64,000 nt of DNA from Sphagnum compactum (GCA_965153455.1 OZ234504.1:10912001-10976000), one strand, 5' to 3'; positions 47,801-59,183 are shown, counted from the first letter of the stretch. Numbers and translations: made by a program. The notes: generated from the letters alone by a model not told the origin.

Positions 47801-48780
47801 TTGCAGTGCTATCAAACTCAAATCTGAATCTGGATTCAAATCTACCCACAGATCAGAAAACACCTCCTCAAAATGCATCAGGAAGCAATTTGCAGTCAGT
47901 TGGGTTGAGACTGCATTCTACTACCTATGGAGTATCTGCAGTGCTATCCACCAAAGAATTTGATTTCAATTCAAAGTGCAGTATTTCAGAGAAGATATCT
48001 CCTAGAAGTGTGCCAGAAACCAGCTTACAGCTTTCTTTGTCAAAAGAATCACCACCTTTGGTACTCTCTTCCAAGTCAAAATTGGATTCCAGCTGTCATG
48101 TTTCCAAGAAGGTTTCACCGATGATTGTGGAAGGAACCAGCTTGCAATCATCTTGGTTCAAACAAGATTTTTTTCCCCAGGAACCATCTGCTGTCCTAGC
48201 TCTGAAGAAATCGTCATATGTTCGTAATGGAGCAGGGAAAGGACATCAGCTGTGTACAGGCTGTGACACGTCCATTGGCTCAGCAGCTCAGGTTTGTTTC
48301 TTTCCACATGATTCCAATTGCTTTTGAAGCTCCAAGCTATCTGTCCTTTTCCTGAATGCATTTGTTTGCTTCTTATAGAGTAGGCTGAACATTTTTTGGC
48401 ACTGGTGAGATAAAGAATGTCCAAGCCAATTCCTTTCTGCATTTCTGTGTCAATTTCAGTTGAATATTCATATTGTTCACCTCATGTATGTTCTCCTTGA
48501 TGAGCAATATTCTGTTCCAGTTTTGGAGCTGCAATATTTGTGCTTCCTTCCAACCTTCTCTCACTTGCTAGTTTGGATCTACAATATTCAGAGAAAGAAA
48601 GGCAATGTTACTGAGAAGCTATGAAATTATTTGATGGCCCTGCCTTCGTTGACCTTCCTGGTGCACCTTTATCTCCAAGTGATGTGGGGTTGTTTGCTCC
48701 AGGTTTGCAAAAAGTGTGGGAGACTAACAGATTATGGAATAAGGAAGAGGGCACAACTCACAGACCAGTGCCAGGTTTAA
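41873..48780 (+). CDS. VAL-like (HSI2 family) B3 + CW transcriptional regulator, 5' end unresolved
   Basis: VAL proteins are nuclear B3 repressors that bind RY elements and link target genes to Polycomb silencing. Exons placed by hand: 41873-42136, 42252-42405, one near 42583 of uncertain extent, 42883-42979, 43185-43359, 43601-43677, 44260-44751, 46055-46104, 46362-46475, 46933-47006, 47278-48291, 48703-48780. From 42883 to 47006 the exons join in phase. They encode the B3 domain, then the VAL-specific stretch (RRKRLWMELEEY, WEGWQNLLQAPPGAIPTIV, GHDFEEYT/DPPVLMKRAF), then the CW zinc finger. The later exons add a Ser-rich degenerate repeat and a Cys-pair module not recalled from seed-plant VALs. 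Intron after 47006 would use a GC donor. The PHD-like N-terminus was not found. Family placement is firm; the 5' exons, one exon near 42583 and the last two exons are inference. Confidence 0.75.
42883..43677 (+). other. B3 DNA-binding domain (three exons) of the VAL-like gene
   Basis: Joined reading: LFEKVASVTDCRRTGHFVLP at the start, then EHFPPLVEPAGV, GKEWSFEFCFWHSKDSRIYY, FVQSANIRGGDT, and VYFGRLEPEGTLCVSYRK. It aligns without gaps to the VAL/ABI3/LEC2 B3 pattern (LFEKxLSxSDAGRIGRLVLP; FPP; GKEWxFQFRFWPNNxSRMYV; LQAGDTVxFSR). The two DNA-reading loops differ from the family: SDAGRIGRLVLPK is TDCRRTGHFVLPK here, and WPNNxSR is WHSKDSR. Confidence 0.88.
43801..44098. repeat. Intronic 40-bp inverted repeat, 38 of 40 matching
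   Basis: The arm at 43801-43840 is the reverse complement of 44059-44098 with two mismatches. The core is aaatgtaggaggcaaa with ttactccttaattgcag. The arms are separated by 218 bp, within the intron after the last B3 exon. Confidence 0.9.
44094..44143. repeat. Perfect 18-bp intronic hairpin
   Basis: aattgtaggtttagaaac at 44094-44111 pairs exactly with gtttctaaacctacaatt at 44126-44143 around a 14-nt loop. It abuts the right arm of the 40-bp inverted repeat. Confidence 0.9.
46362..47006 (+). other. CW zinc-finger domain (two exons) of the VAL-like gene
   Basis: Exon 46362-46475 encodes GDQWVRCNNCGMWRRLPPGS and ends SDSARDPK. Exon 46933-47006 adds RSHCSASQGLCNDELDGLL in phase. CW domains bind methylated histone H3K4 or zinc using a Trp and four Cys: here WxxC-x2-C, a Cys in the ACIC stretch, and the Cys of RSHC. 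The Trp usual before the third Cys is absent. The donor after 47006 reads cag/gcaagc, a GC-type site; reading through meets TGA four codons on. Confidence 0.8.
47278..48291 (+). other. Large Ser-rich exon with degenerate protein repeats
   Basis: Opens with an acidic stretch (EGQTDSDHEDCVEDEICT) after acceptor ttgcag. It then has about seven degenerate copies of a 38-45-residue unit: LK-x-DS-x-P-x-EPSAVLS-x-K-x-SKLD..VS-x-K-x-SP..VP-x-SSLQ. It ends GHQLCTGCDTSIGSAAQ at donor cag/gtttgt. The frame is open for 338 codons, far beyond chance in this composition. I do not recognise the repeat. Confidence 0.7.
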
Positions 48781-50849
48781 GCTCAAACACATCATTATAC
48801 TTTTTTGGCCCCCTTACCATCAGAAAGAAGTCTTGAGCCCAAGTCTAGTTGTTTCAATATAATTTGCTACCAGGTTCTCAAGAAAGTCACTGCAGTCAGA
48901 CAATAGTGTTGACAAAATTTTGCCCCATTGTAGGGAGCAAAGACTCCCCTATCACAAGGCTACATGGAATGTCTTGCAGCTATTTTTGACTATCGTCAAT
49001 TAGCTCAACAGTGAACATCAAACATTGCAATCTTGAGGAAGAGCAGCTTCAGTCTGGTGAAAGTGTCTCCCTCTACCTCTCTCTCTAGTGTGAGGATTTA
49101 TGACCACAAGCTACGGTGAGTGCATCATTTTGAGTACAATGTCTCCCATTGGTAGCCCAGTTAATGGGATGCAGAGTCTTAGCCTTGTCAAGAAAGGAGC
49201 TTATGGCAAATAAGGGGCTTCAGTGAATTATCCTTCTTGCTCTGCTGCATCATGGGCTTCCCTTTTGTAATGCCAACGTTTGAGTTCATTTGATACACTA
49301 TTGATTCTACCAGCTCCAAAGGTTTATGCTGATGTTCCCTAATGTAGTTAGGCTTTCCTCATCTTTGGACTTGAGACTTCATTTTGAAAATTTTCATAGA
49401 CTTCCCCATAAAATCCTGACACCGAAAAGGTCTTTTTCTTCCTTCACCCTGGTGCATTGGACCAATGATATGCTTTTCTTTACAGTTATGCAGAGAGTAG
49501 TGTTGTAGAAAATAATAGCTGCTACTTGTCATGTGCATTTTGCTTTTAATAATTGATTTGGCAGATTACTCAAATTTGAAGATACATAGATAGCTAAGAT
49601 TCAGGAGTTTGGAGACCATGCAGTTAAGTTAGTAATCTATCATTTTTTTTCTTGTGGTACAGTATTGATTAAGATGCTTTCATGTCATGAGTCTTCATGG
49701 AAAAGGTCAGGTCTGTCTTTTTCCAAGAGATTTCAATTTCGTTGACACCTGTTTGAAAAAGCGTGAATTCATTTGTTGTGTATAAATGAAGAGTACCCTG
49801 TTAAAATAATCTCCTTATAGAGAGTCTTTTACCTTCTGTCATGTATTTTGACAAAATTCAGTCATGTATTCCAAAAGAGTTCACTCCATCACGCATCTTG
49901 TATGTGTTGGTTGGAGTACACAAAGTCAGTCCATCATCACGGGTCTTGTATGTGTAGCTGGAGCACGTACAAGGACACTCTTCAACACGGCTGGTGTGCT
50001 GCTCTCTCTCAGGTAGAGAGGATCTTACCCTTACTATTATGATGAGGTTTTCGGTACCTCACATCTGTTGTTCATCAGTCCACGAGTCTTATAATTGTAC
50101 TAAGTTGGTTGGGACATGCTTTCAAGAAGCAGTAGTAGTAGTAGTAGTCGTAGTACATGCCTACAAAGGACATGCTTTCTGGCATGACTGTTATGGCTGG
50201 GTGTTTGTTTGCTTAAGCATGAAATAGGTGTGTCAAAGTGAGGTTTTATCACCATGTCATGTACATTCCAGTTCCCGAGTCCCTGTACTTGAATAAGAGA
50301 ATCTCCGGAGACACCAGTAAAAATAACCTGTACACTACATTTTGGATTATCAGTCAACAGTGTGAAACTCTCAGTTTAGGCTTGTACATTTACTCTCACT
50401 GGCTCTCTTGAGTGTGACTGTTTCCTGGTCACAGTTACTGGCCCAAACTGAGTTTGTTTTGCACTATTTGAAGACTGTATTTTGACATCCATCGATAGCG
50501 TGTACAGGCCATTTTATTATGGTCGGTGGAGGTGCTGTTTTCGGAGTGTGAAAGTTGTTTTGATGCAAAATCTTGTGGTTATGTAAACATGAAAAAATCA
50601 GCAACATTACAAAATAAGCAAAGAAACTGTTTTTCTGTTTTTCTTTCAAAGAACTTTATTTATAGTTGTTCTTCAATGGCCATAGTGAACCAGCACCCAC
50701 CAGCCCACCATGAAGGATTTGTAGTACTTAGTAGGATTTCAAGTAGGTAGTTTTGTAGGAATTATTTTTTGTCTGATGCTTTTGGGGGTTTTATTTTCCC
50801 ACAGTGGAGTTTGATCTCAAACAAAAATGTATAAAATGGTGGCCAACAA
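48781..50849. other. Intergenic DNA downstream of the VAL-like gene
   Basis: No recognised gene. A short (agt)n microsatellite lies at about 50129-50152. Confidence 0.5.
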
Positions 50850-51958
50850 ACTGAATAAGGACCAGAGTGAACCAGCACTCACTGGTGCACCAGTTGGCCG
50901 TTCTGTCCATAGGATGGATGGGCTGCGTTTTTTCATCCGGTTCCTGACCCTGTATTAACCTAACATTGTACCACAGTCAACCTTTTTGGGCTTCTGACCT
51001 TTGACCCTTTTTATTTTTGGTTGTTTTTTTCTCAACCCTGACCATACTACCCTCACCTAATCACCCTAGTTCCCTAGCTACCCTATTGACCTAGCTACAT
51101 TATTGACCTGCAGCTTGGCTCTACCTACCAACCCCTTACTTACCTACTCTCTATTTTTTCGTGGTTAAACCTATATTTCTTGATTAAACTTTTGCCTTTT
51201 GGCACAACTTCTAACTCTTTTTTACTATATCTATATTTCTTGATTAATACCTATATTTCTATACCTAGAAATACCTATATTTCTATTTTTTCCTTTTAAT
51301 ACAACTTTTAACTCTTCTTGACTAAACTTATATCTCTTGGCTAAACCTTTTTCTTTTGGCACAACTTTTAACTCTTCTTGGATAAACCTATATTTCTTAG
51401 CTAAACCTCCATCTTTTCATGGTTACACGTTTACATGTTAACGATGTGATGAACAAAAAAAAAACTTGACAAGGGAGAGGAAAACAAAAAAAAGAAATAA
51501 ATGATAAAAAAGTTGTAACAATAGAAAAAAACAAAAGATGAAAAAATAAAACTAAAGTAGCAACAAAAATGCAAGAAAAAATGATTAGAAAAAAAAGAGA
51601 AGAAAAAATAATAGTAACAATAACAATTTTTTTTAAAAAGAGAAAAAATGATGAAAAGAAAACTACAACAACAATGGAAGAGAAGAAGACGATGGTGAAA
51701 AAGAAAAAGAAAAAAGAAAGAACAAAAAGAAGAAAGAAAGAAAGAAAGAAAGAAGAGAAGAGAAGAAGAGAGAAAAAAAGGGCAGAATTTTTTCAAAATC
51801 TCAACTAAAGGTGGGCCAATGAAAAGGAAAAAAAAAACCCCACCTCTATGTTTGGTTTGGTTTAGGTTAAATGGTTTGGGTTCATCCCAAAACGACCAAA
51901 ATAGTGTCATCCACAATTGATGCATTGGTGGGTGTTGGTTCACTCAGGCCACTGAATA
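50850..51958. mobile_element. Non-autonomous hAT-like element with 8-bp target duplication
   Basis: actgaata occurs at 50850-50857 and again at 51951-51958. Just inside, aggaccagagtgaaccagc on the left matches the reverse complement of the right end (gtgttggttcactcaggcc), with further imperfect pairing for about 30 bp. The element is about 1.09 kb with no transposase. Its interior holds a T- and C-rich degenerate repeat and a purine tract. An 8-bp duplication is the hallmark of hAT insertion. Confidence 0.65.
51440..51835. repeat. Long purine-rich tract
   Basis: The plus strand is almost all A and G for long stretches, with gaaagaaagaaa-type runs near 51710-51760. The long Phe/Leu-rich frame on the opposite strand is a product of this composition. 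Confidence 0.85.
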
Positions 51959-51969
51959 GATAGTATGTT

Positions 51970-52450
51970 TGGGCTAGAATGAACCAACACCCACTAATGC
52001 ACTAGTTGGTTGTTCTGTCCATGGGATGGGTTCAATTTTTTCATCTAGCCTCAATTAGTTAACTTTTTTTGGTTTCTGACCAATGAGTTCTTTTTGGGGC
52101 TGGTTTTTTCTTAACCCTAACAATCATACTACTTTCCCACCTAGTTACCCTACTGACCTAGCTATTTTATTGACCTAGTTACCCTACTAACCTCCATCTT
52201 GGCTACCTACCAACTAATAATCAACCCCCCCTCCTACCTACCTGCCTACCTATATTTTTCATTGGTTAAATTTTTATTTTCTAGGAAAAAACCTTTATTT
52301 CTTCTTGGCCGAACCTTTGTTTCTTAGCAAAACTTTTTTATTTAATGGTTAAACCTCTACCTTTTGAAAAAACCTCTTTATTTTTTAGCTAAATCTCTAT
52401 GTTTTTTCTACCTCTCAATAAAACTTTTATCTTTTCCTAGCTAAACTTCT
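51970..52450. repeat. Partial second copy of the hAT-like element's left part
   Basis: gaatgaaccaacacccacta followed by gttctgtccatgggatggg and cctagttaccctactgacct parallels 50868-51110 in order. I found no matching right end. Confidence 0.6.
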
Positions 52451-54030
52451 ATATATTAGCAAAACCTATTTACTTTTTGGCTAAACTTTTATCTCTTGGC
52501 AAAACCAATAACTTTTTTAGCTAAATTTTTACTTTTCGACAAAATCTCTTTGTTTTTTACCCAAGCCACTACCATTCAACAAAACTTTTACATTTTCTTG
52601 GTTAAACCTTTATATCTTGACAAACTAATATTTTTACTTGGGTAAATTTCCACCTTTTTGCAAATTTCTTTTATTTTCTAACTAAACCTTTACCCTTTGG
52701 CAAAACCAATATCTTTTCTTAGCTAAATTTTTAGCTTTTGACAAAACCTTGTTACTTATTGAGTAAACCACCAACTCTTGACAAAACTTTTACATTTTTT
52801 TCGTTAAACCCTGAGTTTTGAACAAAACCAATTTTTTTTTTGGCTAAACTTCCACTTCTTAACAAAACCCCTTTACCTTTTGCTTAAACCTCCACCTATT
52901 GGCAAGATCGATGGTAAAACCACACAATACAACATGCTAATTACCATCAAGGAAAGGGTTGCCAAACAGAAATTTTTAAAAAATAAATGGAAAGACATGA
53001 GAGTAAGACCTATCTTTTGTTTAATTACCGTCTTGCAACAATTACCATCTTACAATAATTATTATCTTGCACCTATTATCATTTATAGACTTCAAAAAAG
53101 ACCCACAACCACTTGCAGACCTCATGTAGCTTCTACCTACCATATACAACAATGTTACCTTCCTTGTAGACTTCAAATTTCAAGTCTACCTCCTTGTTGA
53201 TGTTTTCCAATGGCAATTATCGTCTTATGGTATAATGTATTTCCTATTCCAGAAACTACCATAGAGAGTAGATAATATTTTTAATCCTATAGAATAAACG
53301 CGAAATTAATATATGAGCACAACAAAATTCTATATAGTCCTAGTATGAATTACTCTATTTATATTTCTCTCATATTCTAAATAGAACAAAAACATCAAAC
53401 AAAGAGCCATGAAAATCTATCAACCATGTTCCATTACAATGATAAAAATACAGTCTACTTCCATACTTTCCTCTTCTCTCCAATGCACATACACACTTCT
53501 TCGCCAAGAAAATTCTCATATACACATCTAATTTAAGATACTCCTTCAAAAGAATGATCCACAATCCTTGTTTATCATCCTCTTAATCTCCCTTCTCTCA
53601 TACCACACAAGGTTCGCATGCCTTCTATGAAAATAAACCCTCCTTATCTTTATCCTAATTCTTTTTAGAAATCCCTACATGATTGAGGGATTACCATCAA
53701 CCATTCATTTAACTAATCCCATTAGCTTCATACTTTGGTAAAAGACAATAAATTTTTACCACTAGTAATCTTTTTGTTAATTGGCTGCCCAGGGCACTAA
53801 TCAACCTAGGAATTTCTACCCTTAACACTAACATCTTGTCTTGGTTAAACCTTTATATCTTGGCAAATTTAATATCTTTTCTTGGCTAATCTTTCACCTT
53901 CTTAGCAAAACCTTTTTATTTCTTAGCTAAACCTCCACCTTTTGGCAAAACCAATATTTTTTCTTGGCTAAACTTTTACTTTTTAACATTTTTTTCCTAT
54001 TTTTTGGCTAAATCATTACCTCTTTGGTAA
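52260..54030. repeat. Degenerate repeat of the form ggctaaacctttaccttttggcaaaacc
   Basis: The phrases ttggctaaac and ttggcaaaacc alternate at roughly 35-45-bp spacing over 52260-52910 and again 53845-54020, with related sequence at 51150-51400. Sequence at 52911-53840 between them shows no recognisable gene. Confidence 0.6.
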
Positions 54031-54589
54031 TGCTCACACATAAAAGAATCTTAAAGATATTTTGGAAGGTGATGATTATCATCAATGAAGGTATTGCAAC
54101 ATTTAATGTATTAGGTTGAATGGAACTTCAACACATTTTTGAAACAATTTTGTTGTACCCTTTTTAAATGGATAATTTTTTTTAACCCACCTTAAATCAC
54201 AATGTAATACCTTCATCTAATATTAATGAATTGTATTAATTACACAATATGTAATACTTGTATTTAAAAACATTATGAATTGGAAAACCAAATTGGTATT
54301 GCAAGTTGTACTAATTACCCAATATGTAATACCCATATCAAAAGTCATATTAAAACTAGCATTTGTTAGTTCAACTTACCTTGAATGAACTTTCAATTTC
54401 AAAATGTAATACTCACATTGGTATTATGCCAAAACCACATGTTGAACATGACACATGTTATATTCGCATATAAGTAAATTTTGAATTGGGAAAACATGTA
54501 AGTATGCATATATTACATAAGCAGTTAATACAATAGTGGACATTTCAAAACTCATATGTAAGTATTGCATACTCAACCAAAAAAACCAG

Positions 54590-54860
54590 TGCAAAATTTG
54601 GGAGCATAATTTGAGTATTGTGAGGTGATGATGTTGCAAAATGCATCTTAATAATTATGGATGTGGGTGTTACACAGTTGGTTAAAAAACACTAGTGAAA
54701 AATTTGGAAACAAAATGCGAGTATTGCAAGGTGGCAATGTTGCAAAATGCAGTTTAACAATTATGGATGTAAATATTGCATGGTTGACAAAAAACTGATG
54801 AAAAATTTGGGAGGTTGATGCAAGTATTACGAGGTGAAAACATTTTAGAATGCAAATATG
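54590..54860. repeat. Three-copy tandem repeat of about 105 bp
   Basis: gagtattgtgaggtgatgat, gagtattgcaaggtggcaat and caagtattacgaggtgaaaa begin successive copies at about 54612, 54719 and 54823. The first two continue with ttgcaaaatgca and ttatggatg; the third is more diverged (ttttagaatgca). Confidence 0.75.
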
Positions 54861-56784
54861 AAATACTCATAGGTAGGTATTGATTGCATGTGCAAACAAA
54901 CGGTAGGTTTATTATTAATGTTTCATATTCTAAATCTTTACTTGACTAGCACAACAAAATTTGAATTTGTAAAGAGGCAATATTTACATGAATTAATGCA
55001 AACTTTGAACTAAACCTTAAATTAAAAAATGGATTTTTAGCTCACTTTTCTTGGATTTTCTTGGAATTTTAGCATGGATTTTTAAACTGCTTGAAATTCT
55101 TGTTGTTCCATCAAATAATTCCTAATTTTTTTATGGCTATAATTAAGTTACAACAGTGCATAATTTATATTTTATCTTTTACAAAATTTACCAAATGTGC
55201 AAATTGGCCAAATGGATAAAACATGACAATGGATGAAATTATGTGCATGGACAACTTTGACTGGATGTGTAGTTAGCCATATGGGTAAAGTTTCATGATG
55301 AATGAAATTGTGTTCATGGATGAATTAACCACACGAATGCAACTGGTCACAATGGGCACAATATCGCTCAAAATCCTGCATTCCAAGAGACAGATGATGT
55401 CCATTATGGATGAAAATGGGGGATTGTGGATGGGGCACATGTTATGAATTTTGGTGAAGATTCATCCAAACACTCCACTTAAGCATGTTCCTCTGAGCGA
55501 GTTGTGTTCTGCTGCACGCATGTTTTTGTGTTAGTCAGAGCTGCACTGATGGCCACAAGAGCTTGCAAGGCACACAGGGGGCACTGATGCAGTACACCAT
55601 GGGCACGGTCAACAAACTGAAATGCCATAACTGTGCAATGGGTTGCAAGCACATAGTCATCGACAGGTCCTAGGTTGGAAGTTGGAACCACAAGTTTCAA
55701 ACCTCATATGACTATGCCCATTATATGTTCACATGATAACTACAGATGCAAAGAGAGGCTCAGGTACTAGGAAGTGCATACAGCAACAGTTGTGAAAGCA
55801 TCTTTCCAACAAAGGATGCCCAATATAGGTTGTGCTAATCCCATGAGCTTTGCATTGTGCAGTTTCCAGAGGGGGAGAGAATACACAGTAGATGGTCCAA
55901 CGCATCTGCCAAGATCTTCAGCTTGTTTTCCTCACCTTTCCAGGCCCAAGACATGGGTGCCACATTATGCACTAAAGGTGGCAGTGACACTCCCAATCTC
56001 CTGTATGCATCTGGAAAGATAAGAAAGCTACATCAATAGCAAGTTCTTCCATGCAAAATGAACTCATCTTCTGGAGGAAGGCTATACAAATCTGTCAGAT
56101 GCTTTGCAATAATCAGGAATTATACGGAAGCATGAGAGACAGAATCAAGGACAGGGAAAACAGAAATCCTGCGATGCTGTGAAGAGCATGAAATGGGAAA
56201 CCCTTGGCATCCACTATTACTACTACAGGCAGCCTGAACTCCATTGCTGCTGTAACTGTTTGCTGCAAACATGACTGTGTTCAGAGTTCATCAGCACACT
56301 CAGAATGTACTGATGAACTCAAGGATCCTGATCATGTCCACATGTTGTGAGGGTGGCTTGTGGTGATGAATCCACACATTACCTGCCAACACTGGCAAAC
56401 TGCAAAGGGTCTGGGAGACAGATGCCCAAGAGATGCAATAAGATGACTGCCAAATCAGGTCTCTGGAAGGCTCTCCTGCAACCATGATCACATGGAGCCT
56501 GTTGTTCCCTGCTGCTCCATGCCAGCAAGATGAAAACAGAGACATGAAGCGAAAGCTTGATGGCCAGCAAGGTAGTGAGGTGGAAGAGAGAGCATGCTGA
56601 AGAGCAGACTTCTCACATCAGTGGGATAAACATCAATCAATTATGGAGTACACTGCATAACAAGAGATGAGATCAAGGGACCAGTCTTTCAAACCATTTA
56701 GGATTCTGCCACTGATTTATTACATGTTAATGGTACAAGTTGGATTTTACAACAGCACACAAGAAGAGCATGGATCACTGACAT
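54861..56784. other. Intergenic DNA
   Basis: AT-rich to about 55400, then mixed composition. Short frames between 55479 and 56570 show no known domain. Part could be the 3' region of the PPR gene on the minus strand. Confidence 0.4.
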
Positions 56785-57316
56785 CACTGATAATGTCTGC
56801 AAGAAACTTACCATCCTCAAAGTGAGGGAAGCAATTGTCATTCCTGATTATGATTGCTCTCCCAATTCTCTATGCAATGAACTTGGTAGTGAACTTGGTA
56901 GTGATGTGGGAGTCACCATATTGCTCTCAACTATCTTTGCAATGAACTTGCTAGTGATGTGGTAGTCAACACATACTTGCAGCAGCTTCTTGAAAATGCA
57001 GAGTGGAGTACCAGGAGGTGTGCTGATGAGCCAAATGCAATAGACAGTTTCTCATTATCGTGACACAAATGAGATACCTTTTCTTCCTTGTCTACATCAT
57101 GCGGTGCAAATTGGGTATCTGGCATGTACCCAGCATTGGTTGTTGAGCCAGACAATTTCTCTAGTTCTGCATGCATCAGTTACTTGAGGATGGTCTTGAT
57201 CATCAACTATGAATGTATACATTTCACTATTAACTTCAATCCATGTGCAACCAGGCTGTTTCTTCACACCCCTGTCCTTCCTCTCTGTTGTTGAATTATT
57301 TTCCTTCAAATCCATC
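56785..57316 (-). pseudogene. Decayed E+/DYW tail of the PPR gene
   Basis: Continuing leftwards past the stop that ends the PPR frame, other frames encode RGVKKQPGCTWIEVNSEMYT, then HAELEKLSG, DVDKEEKVSHLCHDNEKLSI, then LISTPPGTPLCIFKKL, VCVDYHITSKFIAKIV, and RNDNCFPHFEDG. This is the E+/DYW order, but at least three frame changes are needed. The deaminase zinc/catalytic HSE is DNE here, CxDC is CVDY, and the final DYW is not present. It cannot encode a working cytidine deaminase. Confidence 0.8.
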
Positions 57317-58735
57317 TCACTTGTCAGCAGGAGCATAGATGTTTGATAGCAGCACATAGCCTGAGGCATTTCCAGGGTCCAATTCAAGAACATGTTTTGC
57401 AATTCGTTCTCCCATCTCCACATTACCATGAATTCTGCATGCACCAAGCAATGCTTTCCACACAGCCACATTGGGTTCACAAGACATTGTGTTGATCAGA
57501 TCATCTGCCTCCTGCAGATGGCCAGCACGTCCAAGAAGGTCAACAACACAGGCATAATGCTCCACTGTTGCAGTAATACCAAAAACTGAGCCCATGGAAT
57601 GAAAGAAGTGGAGGCCCTCATCTACTAGTCCTGCATGGCTACAAGCTGACAAAAGACAAACAATGGTGATGCTATTAATCTCTACACCTTCTTCACACAT
57701 TAGCTCATAATGTCCTAGAGCTTCCTTGTCATGCCCATGCATGGCAAATCCATGAAGCATTGCAGTCCAAGAGACCACATCACGAGTGGACATCTTATCG
57801 AACACTTTCTCAGCATCCTCTATACTTCCACATTTAGCATACATGTGAATGAGTCCGTTAGCCACAAAGACAACAGACTCATAACCATGTTTTATTATCT
57901 GATCATGCACACGCCTGCCCTCTTCAAGTGCCACTATGCTTGCACAAGCATTCAGTACCCCTGTGAAAGTGATAGGATCTGGCTGCACCTCATCCCATTG
58001 CATTTGTTTGTATAGTTCCAACGCCTTGTGTCCTTCTCCGTATTTCATGTAACCCAAAATCATTGTGCTCCAGGCAACTGTGTCACGTCTGTGCATCCTA
58101 TTGAACACTCTCCTGGCATCTTCTATGCTCCCACATTTGGCGTACATGTCAACAAGGCTATTACATACAAAGACATCAGATTCACAGCCATATTGGACAA
58201 TCTGTTGCTCAACATCCCTGCCTTCTTCAAGTGCTTCAACACTGGCACACGCATTCAACAAACCCATGAAAGTCACAGTGTCTGGATTCACCTGTTCTCT
58301 TCGCATTTGTTGAGACAAGGCTAATGCTTTGTGCGCTTGCGCACATTTCGTAAGTCCAAAGATCATGGCATTCCAAATGACAACATCACGTTTTGGCAGG
58401 CTGTTGAACACTCTCCAAGAATCCTCTATACTCCCACAATTTGCATACATGTCGATGAGGCTATTAGCCACATAAACATCTGACTCGCACCCACTTTGAA
58501 TGATTTGTGAATGAATGTGTCTGCCTTCTTCGAGCGCTCGTACCCTAGCACAGGCATTGAGCACTCGGACAAAGGTGAACTTGTCAGGAATCATGCCTTC
58601 ATCTTGCATTTGTTGGAAAAGCTCCATTGTCTTATAAGGTTGCCCACCCTTGACATACTTGGCAAGTCTCATATTCCATGAAAAAATGCTCAATTGCACT
58701 GTGTTCGGTGCCATTGCAGCCAGCTCCATTACCAC
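57317..58735 (-). CDS. PLS-class pentatricopeptide repeat protein, truncated in the E domain
   Basis: 472 codons on the minus strand. The repeats run P-L-S: WNMRLAKYVKGGQPYKTMEL, LNACARVRALEEGRHIHSQI, then SLIDMYANCGSIEDSWRVFN. Two more P-L-S triplets follow, then the terminal P1-L2-S2 set (LLSACSHAGLVDEGLHFFHS; CVVDLLGRAGHLQEADDLI) and the E1 motif (VAVWKALLGACRIHGNVEMG). The frame stops in E2 after SNIYAPADK, where relatives continue WDDVAKVRK. PLS proteins bind organelle RNA, with DYW members editing C to U. No clear targeting peptide follows the chosen ATG, so an upstream exon may be missing. It may be expressed without its tail, or be a recent pseudogene. Confidence 0.82.
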   Translation of the reverse strand: MVMELAAMAPNTVQLSIFSWNMRLAKYVKGGQPYKTMELFQQMQDEGMIPDKFTFVRVLNACARVRALEEGRHIHSQIIQSGCESDVYVANSLIDMYANCGSIEDSWRVFNSLPKRDVVIWNAMIFGLTKCAQAHKALALSQQMRREQVNPDTVTFMGLLNACASVEALEEGRDVEQQIVQYGCESDVFVCNSLVDMYAKCGSIEDARRVFNRMHRRDTVAWSTMILGYMKYGEGHKALELYKQMQWDEVQPDPITFTGVLNACASIVALEEGRRVHDQIIKHGYESVVFVANGLIHMYAKCGSIEDAEKVFDKMSTRDVVSWTAMLHGFAMHGHDKEALGHYELMCEEGVEINSITIVCLLSACSHAGLVDEGLHFFHSMGSVFGITATVEHYACVVDLLGRAGHLQEADDLINTMSCEPNVAVWKALLGACRIHGNVEMGERIAKHVLELDPGNASGYVLLSNIYAPADK

Positions 58736-58983
58736 CCAGGGAGGATTTACATTGCCGTCGAGCCAGAGTGCATCTTTTGTCTCCTTGTGTGTAAAATCAG
58801 GATGCCTTGTATCTTCCTTTCAGCACACCACAAACAGAACAAATCTGGCACATCAGCAATGCAACATGCTACACAATGCATTCGACAGGGATTGATAACA
58901 GAAAACTGACTGACAAAAGCCAAGGACAAAATAATGTAGTATGCAATTTGCTGCAAAAACAAAGGCAATCGTGATGACAGCAA

Positions 58984-59182
58984 CGATCTTTTGTTTTACC
59001 TTCTCCAACCTGTGATCCCACCACTGTGAAGGATTTGCAAAGAATTCCCGCCAACGCTCCTCAATCACCTTTCTACGGTCTGCTGGCACAAAGAAAGAGA
59101 GAGAGCCGGAACGGGTTGGAAAAAAAACCATACACACTCCAAATCACCAACGAACAAACAAGCATCATCACGAAATGGAAGC

Positions 59183-59183
<1 letters not shown>
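58984..59183 (-). other. Upstream region of the PPR gene
   Basis: No coding exon could be assigned. Short frames between 58736 and 59183 show no targeting-peptide signature I would rely on. Confidence 0.3.

Noticed and set aside
51431-51943. 170-codon minus-strand frame rich in Phe and Leu
   Set aside because: It is the complement of a purine-rich tract, with no domain and extreme composition.
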